Virus record (IMG/VR): IMGVR_UViG_3300037963_004084
Coordinates: 1-61,627 of that record
DNA: 61,627 nucleotides
Source of the DNA: a virus
Strand: one strand, 5' to 3'
Below the pieces are notes generated by a model. That model worked only from the letters and a program-made list of their open reading frames with translations, was not told where the DNA came from and ran no database searches. Shown here piece after piece: positions 27,217-36,781 of this stretch. Both the position numbers and the translations under genes were made by a program. Within the stretch, counting starts at the first letter, position 1; each line of letters opens with the position of its first letter.

Positions 27217-27633
27217 TTAAGGGTCAAGGGTCAGGGGGTTGGGCAGGGGTATCGTGAAGTCAGGGTCTTTGGTAATGGTAGGGTGGGCATATATTTTTTG
27301 AGGCCATTCTTGTTTAACCCCTTTCCTACTCCCCATCAAAAAAATTACGGGCATATTCTCGTGCCCCGCTAACTCTAAAACCCTCCCCCTATGGCGTCCA
27401 TCGGCCCAACACACAACCGCATCCCCAGAAGAATTAGTGTGAATTACAATAAAAGGTAGCCTAGAAAAGGGTGTCCCTGCGTCAAATAATTCTTGGGCGG
27501 TAGCCCTGTAATACATGTCGACACTAATCGTCCCGACTAAAGAAAAGAATACAGACAAAGGGAGATCTGCTATAAGCCAATTTCTACCCGCAGCTATGCT
27601 CGCGGCATCAGTAAACGCACGCTTAGAAAACAC
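27217..27633 (-). CDS. ParB/sulfiredoxin-like domain protein (138 aa)
   Basis: The motif ADGRHRGRVLELAGHENMPV (residues about 74-93) matches the conserved GRHR...L...G...PV region of ParB/Srx-fold domains, which include nucleases and DNA-modifying enzymes of phages. GTG start at 27633, overlapping the upstream gene's end by 11 nt. What it does in a late operon is unclear. Confidence 0.6.
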   Translation of the reverse strand: MFSKRAFTDAASIAAGRNWLIADLPLSVFFSLVGTISVDMYYRATAQELFDAGTPFSRLPFIVIHTNSSGDAVVCWADGRHRGRVLELAGHENMPVIFLMGSRKGVKQEWPQKIYAHPTITKDPDFTIPLPNPLTLDP

Positions 27634-28438
27634 GGGCCGTATTATATTCCCGCTCCATTATCGTAATAAACCACGGAACGTCACTAGAAATAAGCTGGGT
27701 GACCTCCTCGTCTTCGTTAACAGTTCCTAGCTTAACCTTGTATATACCTGCGTTTCCCCCCTCGGGAGTTCCGGTCCCATCATGCCCCCCGTTCATGGGG
27801 TAGACCGCCGCATCAGAAGTTCTCCTCTTTGTAGACCAATCTCCCGCTGGGTAATGGGAAGGAGGTGGGTCGGGAAAGACCGAAGAGCCGGTTTCGGGCA
27901 TACCGCCACCCGTCTTGATTCTCCCTATATTTCCAACGCTTATGGGGGAGGCGGGGTCTTCTACTTGGACCCAGCATTTTGTAATCTCGCTTTTGTCTTC
28001 GTTATTAGGATCATAGGCGTCGATCTCACCCCCTACCTCTTTCGCGGAGTGTTCTAAATTAACTTTCCAAACCAAATATACATCTCCATACGCGCCTAAT
28101 TCGTGGTATTTTGTTTCGTTGATACCCGCGTCCATCGCCTCCCCATTTTCAGTCTTGAGTTTGGGGATGCGGGAATTTGTCACCGTTATAGACTCTTGGG
28201 ACGAAAAAGAGATGTAGTCGGTTGAGCCTTCCCAAACTAAAGAAAAACAATCAATCCTCCAAAGCAACTGCCCGAAAGCAACCTTCGCCCCACCCTCGCC
28301 ATGCATCAATGCGAAGGCGTGAGGTCTATGTAGAAGTTCTTCTTCTTCCGGTAAAGCAGCTTTCGCGGAAACGTCGCCGTTTCCGTGGTTTGTATCGGGG
28401 AAATTTACATCCCCCGCTCGCTGTAATTCTACGGGCAT
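27623..28438 (-). CDS. Hypothetical virion-region protein (271 aa)
   Basis: Beta-rich sequence with many Gly/Asp/Pro loops (GGMPETGSSVFPDPPPSHYPAG) and no signal peptide; no recognised family. It lies between two structural-type genes in the same direction, so a tail or capsid accessory protein is likely. ATG 28438 starts 4 nt after the upstream stop. Confidence 0.6.
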   Translation of the reverse strand: MPVELQRAGDVNFPDTNHGNGDVSAKAALPEEEELLHRPHAFALMHGEGGAKVAFGQLLWRIDCFSLVWEGSTDYISFSSQESITVTNSRIPKLKTENGEAMDAGINETKYHELGAYGDVYLVWKVNLEHSAKEVGGEIDAYDPNNEDKSEITKCWVQVEDPASPISVGNIGRIKTGGGMPETGSSVFPDPPPSHYPAGDWSTKRRTSDAAVYPMNGGHDGTGTPEGGNAGIYKVKLGTVNEDEEVTQLISSDVPWFITIMEREYNTARVF

Positions 28439-28442
28439 ACAA

Positions 28443-29720
28443 TTAAGGAATCGTTCCAGTTACGGTCTCAACCAAAAACCCTCCCCGAAACTGACGAGAG
28501 GATGCAGCTACTTTTACCGTTGAACCCGACGCAGGTTGCGCGGTGGGGGTGCTACCCTGCTCAAAGAAATTTACCGCATAGGCTCCCGGCTTATACGTGG
28601 GGTGTCCTGTTCCTACAGTATCAATCAAAGTAAACGGTTTGGTAAGGACGTTTGAATAACTAAGACTAAACTGCGCCCCGGAATAACTACCACTCCTAGG
28701 CTTGTAAGTATCCGGCAAAGCCGCTGATACAACAGAATTTGCAGCCCCGGCCGTCTCGTACCACTGTCTAGTTACAGACATCGAAATAGGTCCTGAAAAA
28801 GAATCTTTCTCTAATGCAGTAACGGAATTGTCTGTTGACCCATCTTTACGAGCTATTGATGTAAACCTAAAGCCTATTAGCTCCGCAGGGTATGAATAAT
28901 TTTGTGCTGTCGTATAAGACACCCCATTTAAAAGATTTGATCCCACAATCTGCTGCTCGGTTATTTTCCACCAGTCCGTGGACAAACGCTCAACTTCGTA
29001 ATTATAAACCCCGTCATTGGTTGTGCCGGTGAGGTCGAAAACTTTTATGCCCCAATTATCTCTGGTCGCGGAAGAATCCGCAGCCCATGTTATGTCCCCC
29101 GCTTTGGTGGGCACGTTTGTTTTTCCAACATAGGCGAGAACCTCTGTAGTCTTGAGCTCGTCGTTAAACTCAAGGTCAGTGCTGAAAGTAACTTTGTCCT
29201 CGTATCTTATGTAGATTCTCTGCTCAACCACGAACAAACCATCTAAGGTTTCATCTCCAATCCGTTTTTGTTGCCGCCCCATCAATATATACGAACCAGA
29301 AAAGAACGTGGTGTCGTCAGTTCGTAACGCCGTATTGGGCATAGCGTCCCCCGCTTCATGGGTCGCGGCATCGTCGTCGAAATCCTCGCGCTTTATGACG
29401 TATGTGCGGACAACGGTATCGTATTCGTTACCCCCTAAATCCGCTTGGCTAAACTCAAAGTTGTAGTCGTCCTGAGAGTCCCTATCCGCCGCATAGTAAT
29501 ATAGATAAAACAACCCATTATCATCGGCCTGCTTTACATGGCAGAGTTTATGATTTGGGAAGTTGGTTACGTCGGGATGGGCAGTACCATAAGTGGGGGG
29601 AGTTTTGCCCACTCTCTGGGCGTCTACCGTCTCGAAGAACAGCAGGTCGGCTACCTTCGGGGAAACGAAGGAGAGGACGGACTGCCTCTGGGGGCTGGGC
29701 TGGTTCCTAGATACAGGCAC
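28443..29720 (-). CDS. Hypothetical virion-region protein, beta-rich (425 aa)
   Basis: GTG start at 29720 (MPVSRNQPS). Long beta-rich, Asp/Thr/Tyr-rich protein (YYYAADRDSQDDYNF) without membrane segment or catalytic motif. Composition and position among tail genes suggest a structural protein of the tail or its attachments. A 13-nt gap separates it from the glycosyltransferase gene. Confidence 0.65.
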   Translation of the reverse strand: MPVSRNQPSPQRQSVLSFVSPKVADLLFFETVDAQRVGKTPPTYGTAHPDVTNFPNHKLCHVKQADDNGLFYLYYYAADRDSQDDYNFEFSQADLGGNEYDTVVRTYVIKREDFDDDAATHEAGDAMPNTALRTDDTTFFSGSYILMGRQQKRIGDETLDGLFVVEQRIYIRYEDKVTFSTDLEFNDELKTTEVLAYVGKTNVPTKAGDITWAADSSATRDNWGIKVFDLTGTTNDGVYNYEVERLSTDWWKITEQQIVGSNLLNGVSYTTAQNYSYPAELIGFRFTSIARKDGSTDNSVTALEKDSFSGPISMSVTRQWYETAGAANSVVSAALPDTYKPRSGSYSGAQFSLSYSNVLTKPFTLIDTVGTGHPTYKPGAYAVNFFEQGSTPTAQPASGSTVKVAASSRQFRGGFLVETVTGTIP

Positions 29721-29733
29721 CTGTCGAGTATAT

Positions 29734-30420
29734 TCAAACGAAGCTGGATTTCAAGTGGTTAACCTTGATCCGGGGGACTACTTGTGGGCGTATCCCAGTG
29801 GCCTTGTAGCAGTTTTGGCAAAAGCTGATATCCTCAAAAATAAGGTCTTTTGCGCTGAACTCCCCGTGCTTGTGCCGGTATGAGGTCTCACCAATATCAA
29901 AGCTATTCAGAGTGAAATACGGGTAGTCCATCTGCTCATATACAGAACGGTGAACTTTGGTGAACCCAAAACCACACCAATCCACAGGCAGAACCTTATT
30001 GGGGTCGGTGTTGGCTAATTTAGTAAGCCCCTTAGCGGACAGAAAAGGCATGTGGTGATGTCTGCGGAAATAATCCTCGTTCCAATCACCAACCATAGCG
30101 AAATCATTATCTGAGGCCCGATACCAACCTGTGACAAACTTCTTTTCGGGATCAATGTTAAGTAGATCCTCTACTTGCCTAATCGTGAATTGTATATCCG
30201 AGTCGATCCAGAATAACCACTCCGCTTCCGGTGGCGTAGGTTCCGCGAAGCCACCACCGCCAGAAGCAAGATGGTTACGGGCAAAATTAAGGAACATCCC
30301 ATCAACCGACAGGATCGCAGAGTCGTTCGCATCACACCACTGCTGCAATCGCAGCCATTGATGGAACAACTTGCCCTGAATCCCGCGATGATCTATCGGG
30401 GTCAGGAAGACGCACCTCAT
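29734..30420 (-). CDS. GT-A fold glycosyltransferase-like protein (228 aa)
   Basis: Contains the metal-binding D-x-D motif in WLFWIDSDIQF (residues 68-78), preceded by a strand/helix layout typical of family 2-type nucleotide-sugar transferases. The C-terminal EDISFCQNCYKATGIRP segment has the usual ED acid pair. It would transfer a sugar to a virion protein, host surface or DNA; placement beside tail genes favours decoration of the particle. It overlaps the next gene by 4 nt. Confidence 0.75.
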   Translation of the reverse strand: MRCVFLTPIDHRGIQGKLFHQWLRLQQWCDANDSAILSVDGMFLNFARNHLASGGGGFAEPTPPEAEWLFWIDSDIQFTIRQVEDLLNIDPEKKFVTGWYRASDNDFAMVGDWNEDYFRRHHHMPFLSAKGLTKLANTDPNKVLPVDWCGFGFTKVHRSVYEQMDYPYFTLNSFDIGETSYRHKHGEFSAKDLIFEDISFCQNCYKATGIRPQVVPRIKVNHLKSSFV

Positions 30421-30605
30421 TCCGCATATTCTGTTTCTTGCTCTTCGGAATCCCCACCCTCTTCCGGTTGTGGTTCGTCGACAGCAAACTTAGCGGCCAG
30501 ATGCGCTGCTGCGCCTGCTACATTAAGTCCACCAGATTTAACTGCGATATCAATGAGCTGCACCAACGCGCGGCGTTCGTTGTCGGATACTTCGATGTTA
30601 GCCAT
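30417..30605 (-). CDS. Small acidic-tailed protein (62 aa)
   Basis: Helical N-terminus (NERRALVQLIDIAVKSGGLN) and a Glu/Pro/Gln-rich acidic tail. It overlaps the glycosyltransferase start. Function unknown; the 11-nt spacing and direction make it part of the late operon. Confidence 0.6.
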   Translation of the reverse strand: MANIEVSDNERRALVQLIDIAVKSGGLNVAGAAAHLAAKFAVDEPQPEEGGDSEEQETEYAE

Positions 30606-30639
30606 ACGCGAGGCAACGTAAGGGGTGGGGTGTTCAGAT

Positions 30640-30927
30640 TCAACTATTTTCTTCTAAATCGGACGCGTATTCAACAGGCTGGTGGGTCTGCCGCCACTGC
30701 TGAAAGGAGTCTTCGTTCTCTAACTCGTCGGTCTCAGTGCTGGTGAGTAGTGTGCCCCCATCATGGATGATAAGATAGGAACCCCCGTCGTCGCTTTCAG
30801 CGACCTCCCAAGAATACATGAACTCGGTTGCATCTTCTGGTTTCTTTGGTCGCCCTAAATGGCTTCTCCAAAGCTCTCTGCTCCGCTGTTCGGCACCCCC
30901 AGAACTTTCAAATTTTAAATAGCGCAT
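30640..30927 (-). CDS. Hypothetical protein (95 aa)
   Basis: Mixed composition with an acidic C-terminus (EYASDLEENS); no motif. It starts at 30927, sharing one base with the stop of the lectin-like gene. Possibly a chaperone for tail fibre or spike assembly, by position only. Confidence 0.6.
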   Translation of the reverse strand: MRYLKFESSGGAEQRSRELWRSHLGRPKKPEDATEFMYSWEVAESDDGGSYLIIHDGGTLLTSTETDELENEDSFQQWRQTHQPVEYASDLEENS

Positions 30928-31895
30928 TACAAATCAGCTTCGTTATAGATTGCCATGTTTCTTTCTAGAGAAACTTGCAGTGCGGCGGAAAGTTGGCTTT
31001 CCCAAACAATAACCTCTCTAATAGTTCCATCAAAGGGGCTATTAGTTGCTTTCCTTATGCCAATCCTGAACCTGTCGGATGCGCCAATGTGTTTATCCTC
31101 GTCCGTGTCCTTGGTGCTTTGAGTCCCGTTGATTCTAATTATTTGTGAATTACCATCCCCACCTTGACCACTCGCTCTGGTGCGGTCATATGATGCAAGA
31201 ACCACAATCCTGTCTTCTGGGTCAGAGGACACAGAACCGCTGGTGTCTAAGTCGTGGGAGTCTACAGAAAATCTAAACCCATCAGGTTCTAAAAAGATCA
31301 ACTCTACACCATCGTTGAAATTATCTACATTGCTAACCATCCCCATATGGTTGTCGAAGTTCTGGAACTCCCCTGCCCACGCAAAGGTAAAAGCGTCACC
31401 GGTATTAGCGTTTGGTAGCCTGTAATCATCTACTATTAAAAAATCCCCATGTGTGCTGAAGCCTCCAGAGGTCTCAAATTTTAAAGCGAGCTTCGTTTTG
31501 GTGCCGGATACAACTAAAACAGGCTGTTTGCTAGATGTGCTTTGAACAGCATCTGGGTCGGTGTCAAACCCCGTCCAAGAACCCCCACCTGCCTGTGTGC
31601 TGCTATTGCCGCTCTGGTTATACCACTTGGAAACTGTAACATTACCTCCTCCTGCGAAGGCTCTAAGAGTTGTGCCCCCGCTTGTAAGGCTTTCGTTAGT
31701 TACTTCTTTGCCGTTAGTGAATCCAACATCGACTTCATTTCCACTTGAGTCCCTAGCTCTCAGCGCGTAGCCGGTGTAGCCTGCGCGTAGTTTTCTTAAA
31801 CCAAACGCAAGCCGCGCTTGGGGCATACCGCTTATGTCCAGAGGAGGGGTGACATTTTTTTGAGATAGCCCCCCGAGTGATGGCCTGATTATCAT
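30927..31895 (-). CDS. Lectin/LamG-like tail spike-associated protein (322 aa)
   Basis: The N-terminal third (AFGLRKLRAGYTGYALRARDS ... VSKWYNQSG) matches the AbfB/jelly-roll-like module common in phage tail proteins. The rest is a concanavalin A-type sandwich ending in the family-typical REVIVWESQLSAALQVSLER pattern. It probably binds host-surface sugars. ATG 31895 overlaps the tail fibre stop by 4 nt, so the two are likely made together. Confidence 0.75.
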   Translation of the reverse strand: MIIRPSLGGLSQKNVTPPLDISGMPQARLAFGLRKLRAGYTGYALRARDSSGNEVDVGFTNGKEVTNESLTSGGTTLRAFAGGGNVTVSKWYNQSGNSSTQAGGGSWTGFDTDPDAVQSTSSKQPVLVVSGTKTKLALKFETSGGFSTHGDFLIVDDYRLPNANTGDAFTFAWAGEFQNFDNHMGMVSNVDNFNDGVELIFLEPDGFRFSVDSHDLDTSGSVSSDPEDRIVVLASYDRTRASGQGGDGNSQIIRINGTQSTKDTDEDKHIGASDRFRIGIRKATNSPFDGTIREVIVWESQLSAALQVSLERNMAIYNEADL

Positions 31896-34800
31896 AGCAG
31901 GTTGCCAAATACAGCGTAGGTGTTGGCTGCGATACGTATGATCGTGGCGGGCTGGTAACCTTGAGCAAGTGTAACTGTCCCGTTGGTTGTGCCATTGATT
32001 ACCATGCTATTAGAAGCCGTGATATCAAGATCGGCATTAGGGTTCATTACGGTAACATTAAACCCTGCTCCGAGATCCCCCGTAATTGAAAGGTCATCAA
32101 AGTTAGCGTGAGTCCCGCTGATAAATGTTCCATTATCTGCGGCGACCAGAGTATAATCCGCAGTTTTTTCTGACACGCTAACCCCACCTTTAATCTCCCC
32201 ACTAACGGTTAGCGGCTTAGAGAAGACAACCTCCTCCGCACTACCGTCGAGGGTTATGTAGGGCGTAACCCCACCGCTACCGTCATCCGTCTGGAAGATG
32301 ATGTCCTTGTCGTCAGTGAAATTGGTAACATATATGTGGCCCGTGCTGTTCTCTATCTTAGAATCAAGAGCGTCGTGGAAGATCTGGAAGTCATCGCTAC
32401 TCCCAAGTGCCAGCCGTTTATTGTCAGGGAACTGAGTGTATCCGGTGCTCCCGTCTAGGAAGAAGTAAGTCTCTACGCCACCGCTGCCATCGTCACACCG
32501 GAAAATCATGTCCCCGTCGTCGGTGTTATTGGTGAACTGAAGATCCCCCGTGTAATTCGCAAACGTCGTGTTGGTCCCGTTATGGGCCATAATGAAGTCG
32601 CCCGTGCCATTGCTACCCAGTCCGATGTAGCTGCTGTCTGGGAAGATTGTGAACAGGTTTCCAGAACCGGCTGCTGACCCGTCTAAACGGAAGTATTCAG
32701 CCGTGCCACCGCTGCCGTCGTCCGTTTTAAAGATTATGTCTTCATCATTAGCGTAATTAACGATTTCTATGTCTCCAGTATAGTTCCCTAAGTTCGTGTT
32801 AGAACCATTATGGTTGAGGATAAAATCCCTACCGCTACCAAAAGCTAACAGAGAGTTATCGGGGAAGACCGTGAAAGGGTTCCCGCTAGAAGCGGAACCA
32901 TCTAAAAAGAAGTAAGTCTCAACCCCACCGCTGCCATCGTCACATTTGAATATTAAGTCTTTATCGTTCGTGTGCTGGGTGATGATAAAATCACCACCAT
33001 TGTTCTGGATAATGCTATCGGTCCCGTCGTGCCTTATAAGCAAGTCTTGCGAGTCACCAAACGCTAATTGAGACAGGTCGGGAAATTGTGTCAACGGATT
33101 CCCGCTAGAAGCGGAGCCGTCTAAGAAAAAGTAGGTCTCAAGGCCACCACTACCGTCGTCGCACCGGAAAAGGATGTCCTTGTCGTCGGCGTAGTTTTCG
33201 ATGTGCAAATCCCCCACAAAGTTTTGCACGTAACTGTTTGTCGCGTTATGCCAAATTAACAGATCCTTACTGTCCCCGATAGCAAGGATTGAGTTGTCTG
33301 GGAATATTGTGTAAGGGTTGGACCCTCCGTTAGCGGACCCGTCTAGGAAGAAGTAAGTCTCAGTTCCGCCACTGCCGTCGTCGGATTGGAAGATGATATC
33401 TTTGTCGTCCCCCTCATTTGAAATAGTAAGGTCACCAACTTTGTTCGTTATAAAGCTGTTGGTGGCGTTGTGGTATATCTCAAGATCATCGCCGTCCCCG
33501 CAGAAAAACTTGTGCCCATCCAAGACGCGCACGTCCCCGTCCACATCAAGAGTCTTTGCTGGTGCCGTAGTGCCGATGCCGACGCGGCCCGAGGTATCGA
33601 TCCGCATTGCCTCGCCATTGTTAGAATAGAATGTCGGAAAATAGCTTGAGCTGTTGTAGTGGCGAAATTCCCCGCTGCTCTGGTTGAGTTTGGCGGAGCT
33701 TACTACGGTGCCGTCATAGGTGGCAAATTCTATTCCGTTGAATACACTTCCCGCAACTGACTGTTGAATCCTTATGTTGTTTTCGTCGCCTTTTAGATGA
33801 ATGCCTGCGGCTGGACTCGTCGTCCCGATCCCGACGTTTCCGCTGGAATCAATCCGCAGTCTCTCAGTGTTATTTGTTGCGAATCGTGTGGCGGTATTTT
33901 CGTAGTTCCATATCGTCGCCAAACCTCCGCTATTGATACCAAATAGCAAGCCAGTGCTACCACCCACTCCAGTGGAGTCGTTGGTTAAGTTAAGATATAC
34001 TGCGCCGGAATCGTGAACTGTGAGCCGTCGTGCCGGTGACGCAGTTCCGACGCCGACGTTGCCGGAGGAGTCGATAGCGAGCATCTCCGCACTCCCCGGA
34101 TTTGATCCAGTGTTAATCTTGAACTTATCGCCGTCGCCATTGTCGATTCCCGCCGACCATGATTGACCCGAAACCTGAAATTTCAGAGAGGCGTCTCCAC
34201 CCCCCGCAGATTCAATCTCCATCTTGGCCGCTGACGCTCCGTAAAGGTGAAGCTGTTCCTGTGGCGTGGCGGTCCCGATGCCGACGTTGCCGCTGGGTAT
34301 AACGGTCATGGCTTCCGTAGAACCGTCTACTCTAAATTTCAGATCCCCAGTGGACGACCTGTTGATAAGGTAAAAGTCGTCGCCCGACATCGCTACATCC
34401 GTATTGTAGCTAGCATCTGAAGAATCGGATAAACGAACATTTGCCTGTGTCGCGTGGGATATTTGCAACCCTCCTCCTGACGTAAAGCTGGGGGCTGAAG
34501 TTCCGATACCAACGTCTCCGTCAGAAGAAATTTCCCCTGTAACGCTAAGGTTTCCAGATTCATCAACAGAAGCAACAGTAGTAGCGGAAGCTGCGCTACT
34601 AGTGTGGGTTTTAAAATTAACAGCTTTACCTCCCGCACTCCCTAGCGTGACAAGATTTATTTGGCCACTGTTGTCACTAACAACAAGTTCAAGGTTTGCA
34701 TCTGTTCTCCTCTGGAGACCTGAACTACCCGTCCCAAGTTTAATCTGGTGAGACCCATCTATAGATAGGTCGCCATCAATGTCCACATTGCCCACAATGT

Positions 34801-36316
34801 TTCCACCAGACAACGCAAGGAACCGCGAATCTAAGTTTACCGAACCGATGCCTGTAACGTGGCCATAAGTGTCAACCGTGAGATCTTGAATTACGATCCC
34901 ATCACTAAGGTCAGCGGAACTCACAGACGAAGTATCGTTATGTGCGAAATCTAAAGTGTTATCACTGTCATCATACGTGACGGTAATACCAGACTCAGTA
35001 TTACCACTCACCATCGCACCAACCGTATCTGCGATGGTTTCGGATAGTGTGACTCCATCGACAGTAATCGCGTCCGCTTCTAGTGTGCCGTCGATATCAG
35101 CGTCTCCTGATATGTCGAGAGATGTGGCTTCTACCTCCCCAAAAATTACTTTACCGGCGGACCCACTAAATACTTCACTACTATTACTAGCATCGGGGAT
35201 GAACGTAAAGGCCGACGCGCTGTCATCGTAACCAAAAAACCCTACTTTGGCGGAAGACCCCGTGTGATAACGAAACTCGATCCCCCGATCTTTGTTGTCA
35301 TCAACACCGGGTGCCGTGTCTCCACCCAGTGTGAATATAGGATCGTCTACGGTAACGGTCGTGCTATTTACGGTGACAGTAGAACCGTTAACCACAAGAT
35401 TACCCCCGACTGAAACATCTCCAGTAGACGTTACCGAATCTACGTAAGCGTCTTTCCAACGAACACTTGAAGACCCCAAATCTACATCACTGTCGGACTG
35501 AGGGCCAAAAATGTTATCTGCAAGATACACTTGCTCTACATTAGCGGCGTAAAAGTGAATCTCGTCCGCAGTTTCAAAGTCGATCTTTGTCTCGTCGTCT
35601 TCCCCAATTTTAATATCGGTAGCTAGTAAGGAAGTGATTCCTGTCTGAGCAGCGTCGATAGCAAAGTCGATATTGTCATTAGAAGTGTCGTAAGTAACTG
35701 TAATGCCCGACTCGGTATTACCCGAAAGCATGTTAGTTCCTACAGTGTCTCTAACGAAAGTTGCGAGAGCCACCCCCTCGACAGTAATCGCATCTGCTTC
35801 TAGTGTGCCATCTACGTCTACATCGCCTGAGATATCGAGGGAAGTAGCTTCTATCTCTCCACTTGCCTTAAAGAATATGCTCTCTGTTCCCGCGACTTCA
35901 AAACTTATTTGGTTATCGACTGCAAAGTTTATAAAGTCATCACTGTCTCTCCCGACTGTCAGGCCCGTATTAAGAATAGAGGTAATACTTGTTTGTGAGG
36001 CGGCTAGCTCAAAATCTAAAGTGTTGTCGCTGTCGTCATAAGACACTGCAATACCTGTTTCGGTATTGCTACCCACCATCGCGCCAACCGTATCTGCGAT
36101 GGTTTCGGATAGTGTGACCCCATTGATGGTTAGCGCATCGGTCTCAAGAGTGCCGTCTACATCTACGTTGTTTGTTACGTTGAGGTCCCCCGTAACAGTT
36201 CCACCAGAAGTGAGGCTGGGTAAAGACGCGCTTGAAACAGTTACAGAATCTACATCTTGAGTGGCGGTAACAGTCGCGTTAACCGACTGTGTTACTGTTA
36301 CGGATTCATTAGCCAT
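31892..36316 (-). CDS. Long repeat-rich tail fibre protein (1,474 aa)
   Basis: Receptor-binding fibre. Three repeat classes are visible. The N-terminal third has D(V/I)DGTLE.DA(L/I)T copies and SGNTESGI blocks. The middle has five G(N/R/D)VG(I/V)GT..P copies with LRIDSSGN-type linkers. The C-terminal part (nt about 32220-33520) has six ~70-residue repeats carrying DDGSGG and Y.FLDGS, with variable lengths between. The final 70 residues are a different beta-rich cap. It is the largest late gene and lies between beta-rich virion proteins and the lectin-like gene. No peptidase S74 motif was recognised at the end. Confidence 0.85.
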   Translation of the reverse strand: MANESVTVTQSVNATVTATQDVDSVTVSSASLPSLTSGGTVTGDLNVTNNVDVDGTLETDALTINGVTLSETIADTVGAMVGSNTETGIAVSYDDSDNTLDFELAASQTSITSILNTGLTVGRDSDDFINFAVDNQISFEVAGTESIFFKASGEIEATSLDISGDVDVDGTLEADAITVEGVALATFVRDTVGTNMLSGNTESGITVTYDTSNDNIDFAIDAAQTGITSLLATDIKIGEDDETKIDFETADEIHFYAANVEQVYLADNIFGPQSDSDVDLGSSSVRWKDAYVDSVTSTGDVSVGGNLVVNGSTVTVNSTTVTVDDPIFTLGGDTAPGVDDNKDRGIEFRYHTGSSAKVGFFGYDDSASAFTFIPDASNSSEVFSGSAGKVIFGEVEATSLDISGDADIDGTLEADAITVDGVTLSETIADTVGAMVSGNTESGITVTYDDSDNTLDFAHNDTSSVSSADLSDGIVIQDLTVDTYGHVTGIGSVNLDSRFLALSGGNIVGNVDIDGDLSIDGSHQIKLGTGSSGLQRRTDANLELVVSDNSGQINLVTLGSAGGKAVNFKTHTSSAASATTVASVDESGNLSVTGEISSDGDVGIGTSAPSFTSGGGLQISHATQANVRLSDSSDASYNTDVAMSGDDFYLINRSSTGDLKFRVDGSTEAMTVIPSGNVGIGTATPQEQLHLYGASAAKMEIESAGGGDASLKFQVSGQSWSAGIDNGDGDKFKINTGSNPGSAEMLAIDSSGNVGVGTASPARRLTVHDSGAVYLNLTNDSTGVGGSTGLLFGINSGGLATIWNYENTATRFATNNTERLRIDSSGNVGIGTTSPAAGIHLKGDENNIRIQQSVAGSVFNGIEFATYDGTVVSSAKLNQSSGEFRHYNSSSYFPTFYSNNGEAMRIDTSGRVGIGTTAPAKTLDVDGDVRVLDGHKFFCGDGDDLEIYHNATNSFITNKVGDLTISNEGDDKDIIFQSDDGSGGTETYFFLDGSANGGSNPYTIFPDNSILAIGDSKDLLIWHNATNSYVQNFVGDLHIENYADDKDILFRCDDGSGGLETYFFLDGSASSGNPLTQFPDLSQLAFGDSQDLLIRHDGTDSIIQNNGGDFIITQHTNDKDLIFKCDDGSGGVETYFFLDGSASSGNPFTVFPDNSLLAFGSGRDFILNHNGSNTNLGNYTGDIEIVNYANDEDIIFKTDDGSGGTAEYFRLDGSAAGSGNLFTIFPDSSYIGLGSNGTGDFIMAHNGTNTTFANYTGDLQFTNNTDDGDMIFRCDDGSGGVETYFFLDGSTGYTQFPDNKRLALGSSDDFQIFHDALDSKIENSTGHIYVTNFTDDKDIIFQTDDGSGGVTPYITLDGSAEEVVFSKPLTVSGEIKGGVSVSEKTADYTLVAADNGTFISGTHANFDDLSITGDLGAGFNVTVMNPNADLDITASNSMVINGTTNGTVTLAQGYQPATIIRIAANTYAVFGNLL
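32220..33520 (-). repeat. Six tandem ~205-225-bp coding repeats in the tail fibre
   Basis: The DDGSGG codons recur at about 33375, 33155, 32930, 32715, 32485 and 32280. Copies share a D-K-D-I-I-F strand, the DDGSGG turn and a Y-F-F-L-D-G-S strand. Nucleotide identity is high between adjacent copies, so copy number can change by recombination and alter fibre length. Confidence 0.8.
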
Positions 36317-36741
36317 TACTCCACAATTTCTTCAAGTAAGTCAAAAGACAGGCGGATATGATACAACACTTCCCCACTTGCGAACGTGGAATTATTTGAA
36401 ATCTTCAAATCGCCGTGCACAGTCACGGTCTCGTTAGGTAACTCTTTTGACTGAGCAGTGCTCCATGTGATATTTATGTTCGGGTCGGTAGCACTGGGGT
36501 TGCCCCCTAGAATAATCCGCCCCGAAGCTGATCCTGAAGCAATCGTGCCCGTGAGAGTGTCTATAATCTCGCCTTTAAAACTATCCCCTACTTTTTTTCG
36601 GATGACGAGTTGAGCTGAGTAGTTGCCTGTCCCACCCCCTCCATTCGATGTAACAAAGTTAAGAGCGTTAGTTTGGTCCGCCAACTTGAACGTAACGTCA
36701 ACCTGTTGCTGCTGCCCGCGCTGAAGTTGGATGTTAGCCAT
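36316..36741 (-). CDS. Putative virion protein (141 aa)
   Basis: Beta-rich, with Gln-rich N-terminus (MANIQLQRGQQQQVDVTF) and a Gly turn (SNGGGGTGNYSA). Small Ig-like or fibre-adapter proteins have this look. It abuts the fibre gene's first codon (shared base 36316), so it may attach the fibre to the baseplate; not proven. Confidence 0.6.
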   Translation of the reverse strand: MANIQLQRGQQQQVDVTFKLADQTNALNFVTSNGGGGTGNYSAQLVIRKKVGDSFKGEIIDTLTGTIASGSASGRIILGGNPSATDPNINITWSTAQSKELPNETVTVHGDLKISNNSTFASGEVLYHIRLSFDLLEEIVE

Positions 36742-36781
36742 GGCTCTTTATACTCCTAATCCTAGTCCTAAACCCATGGCG

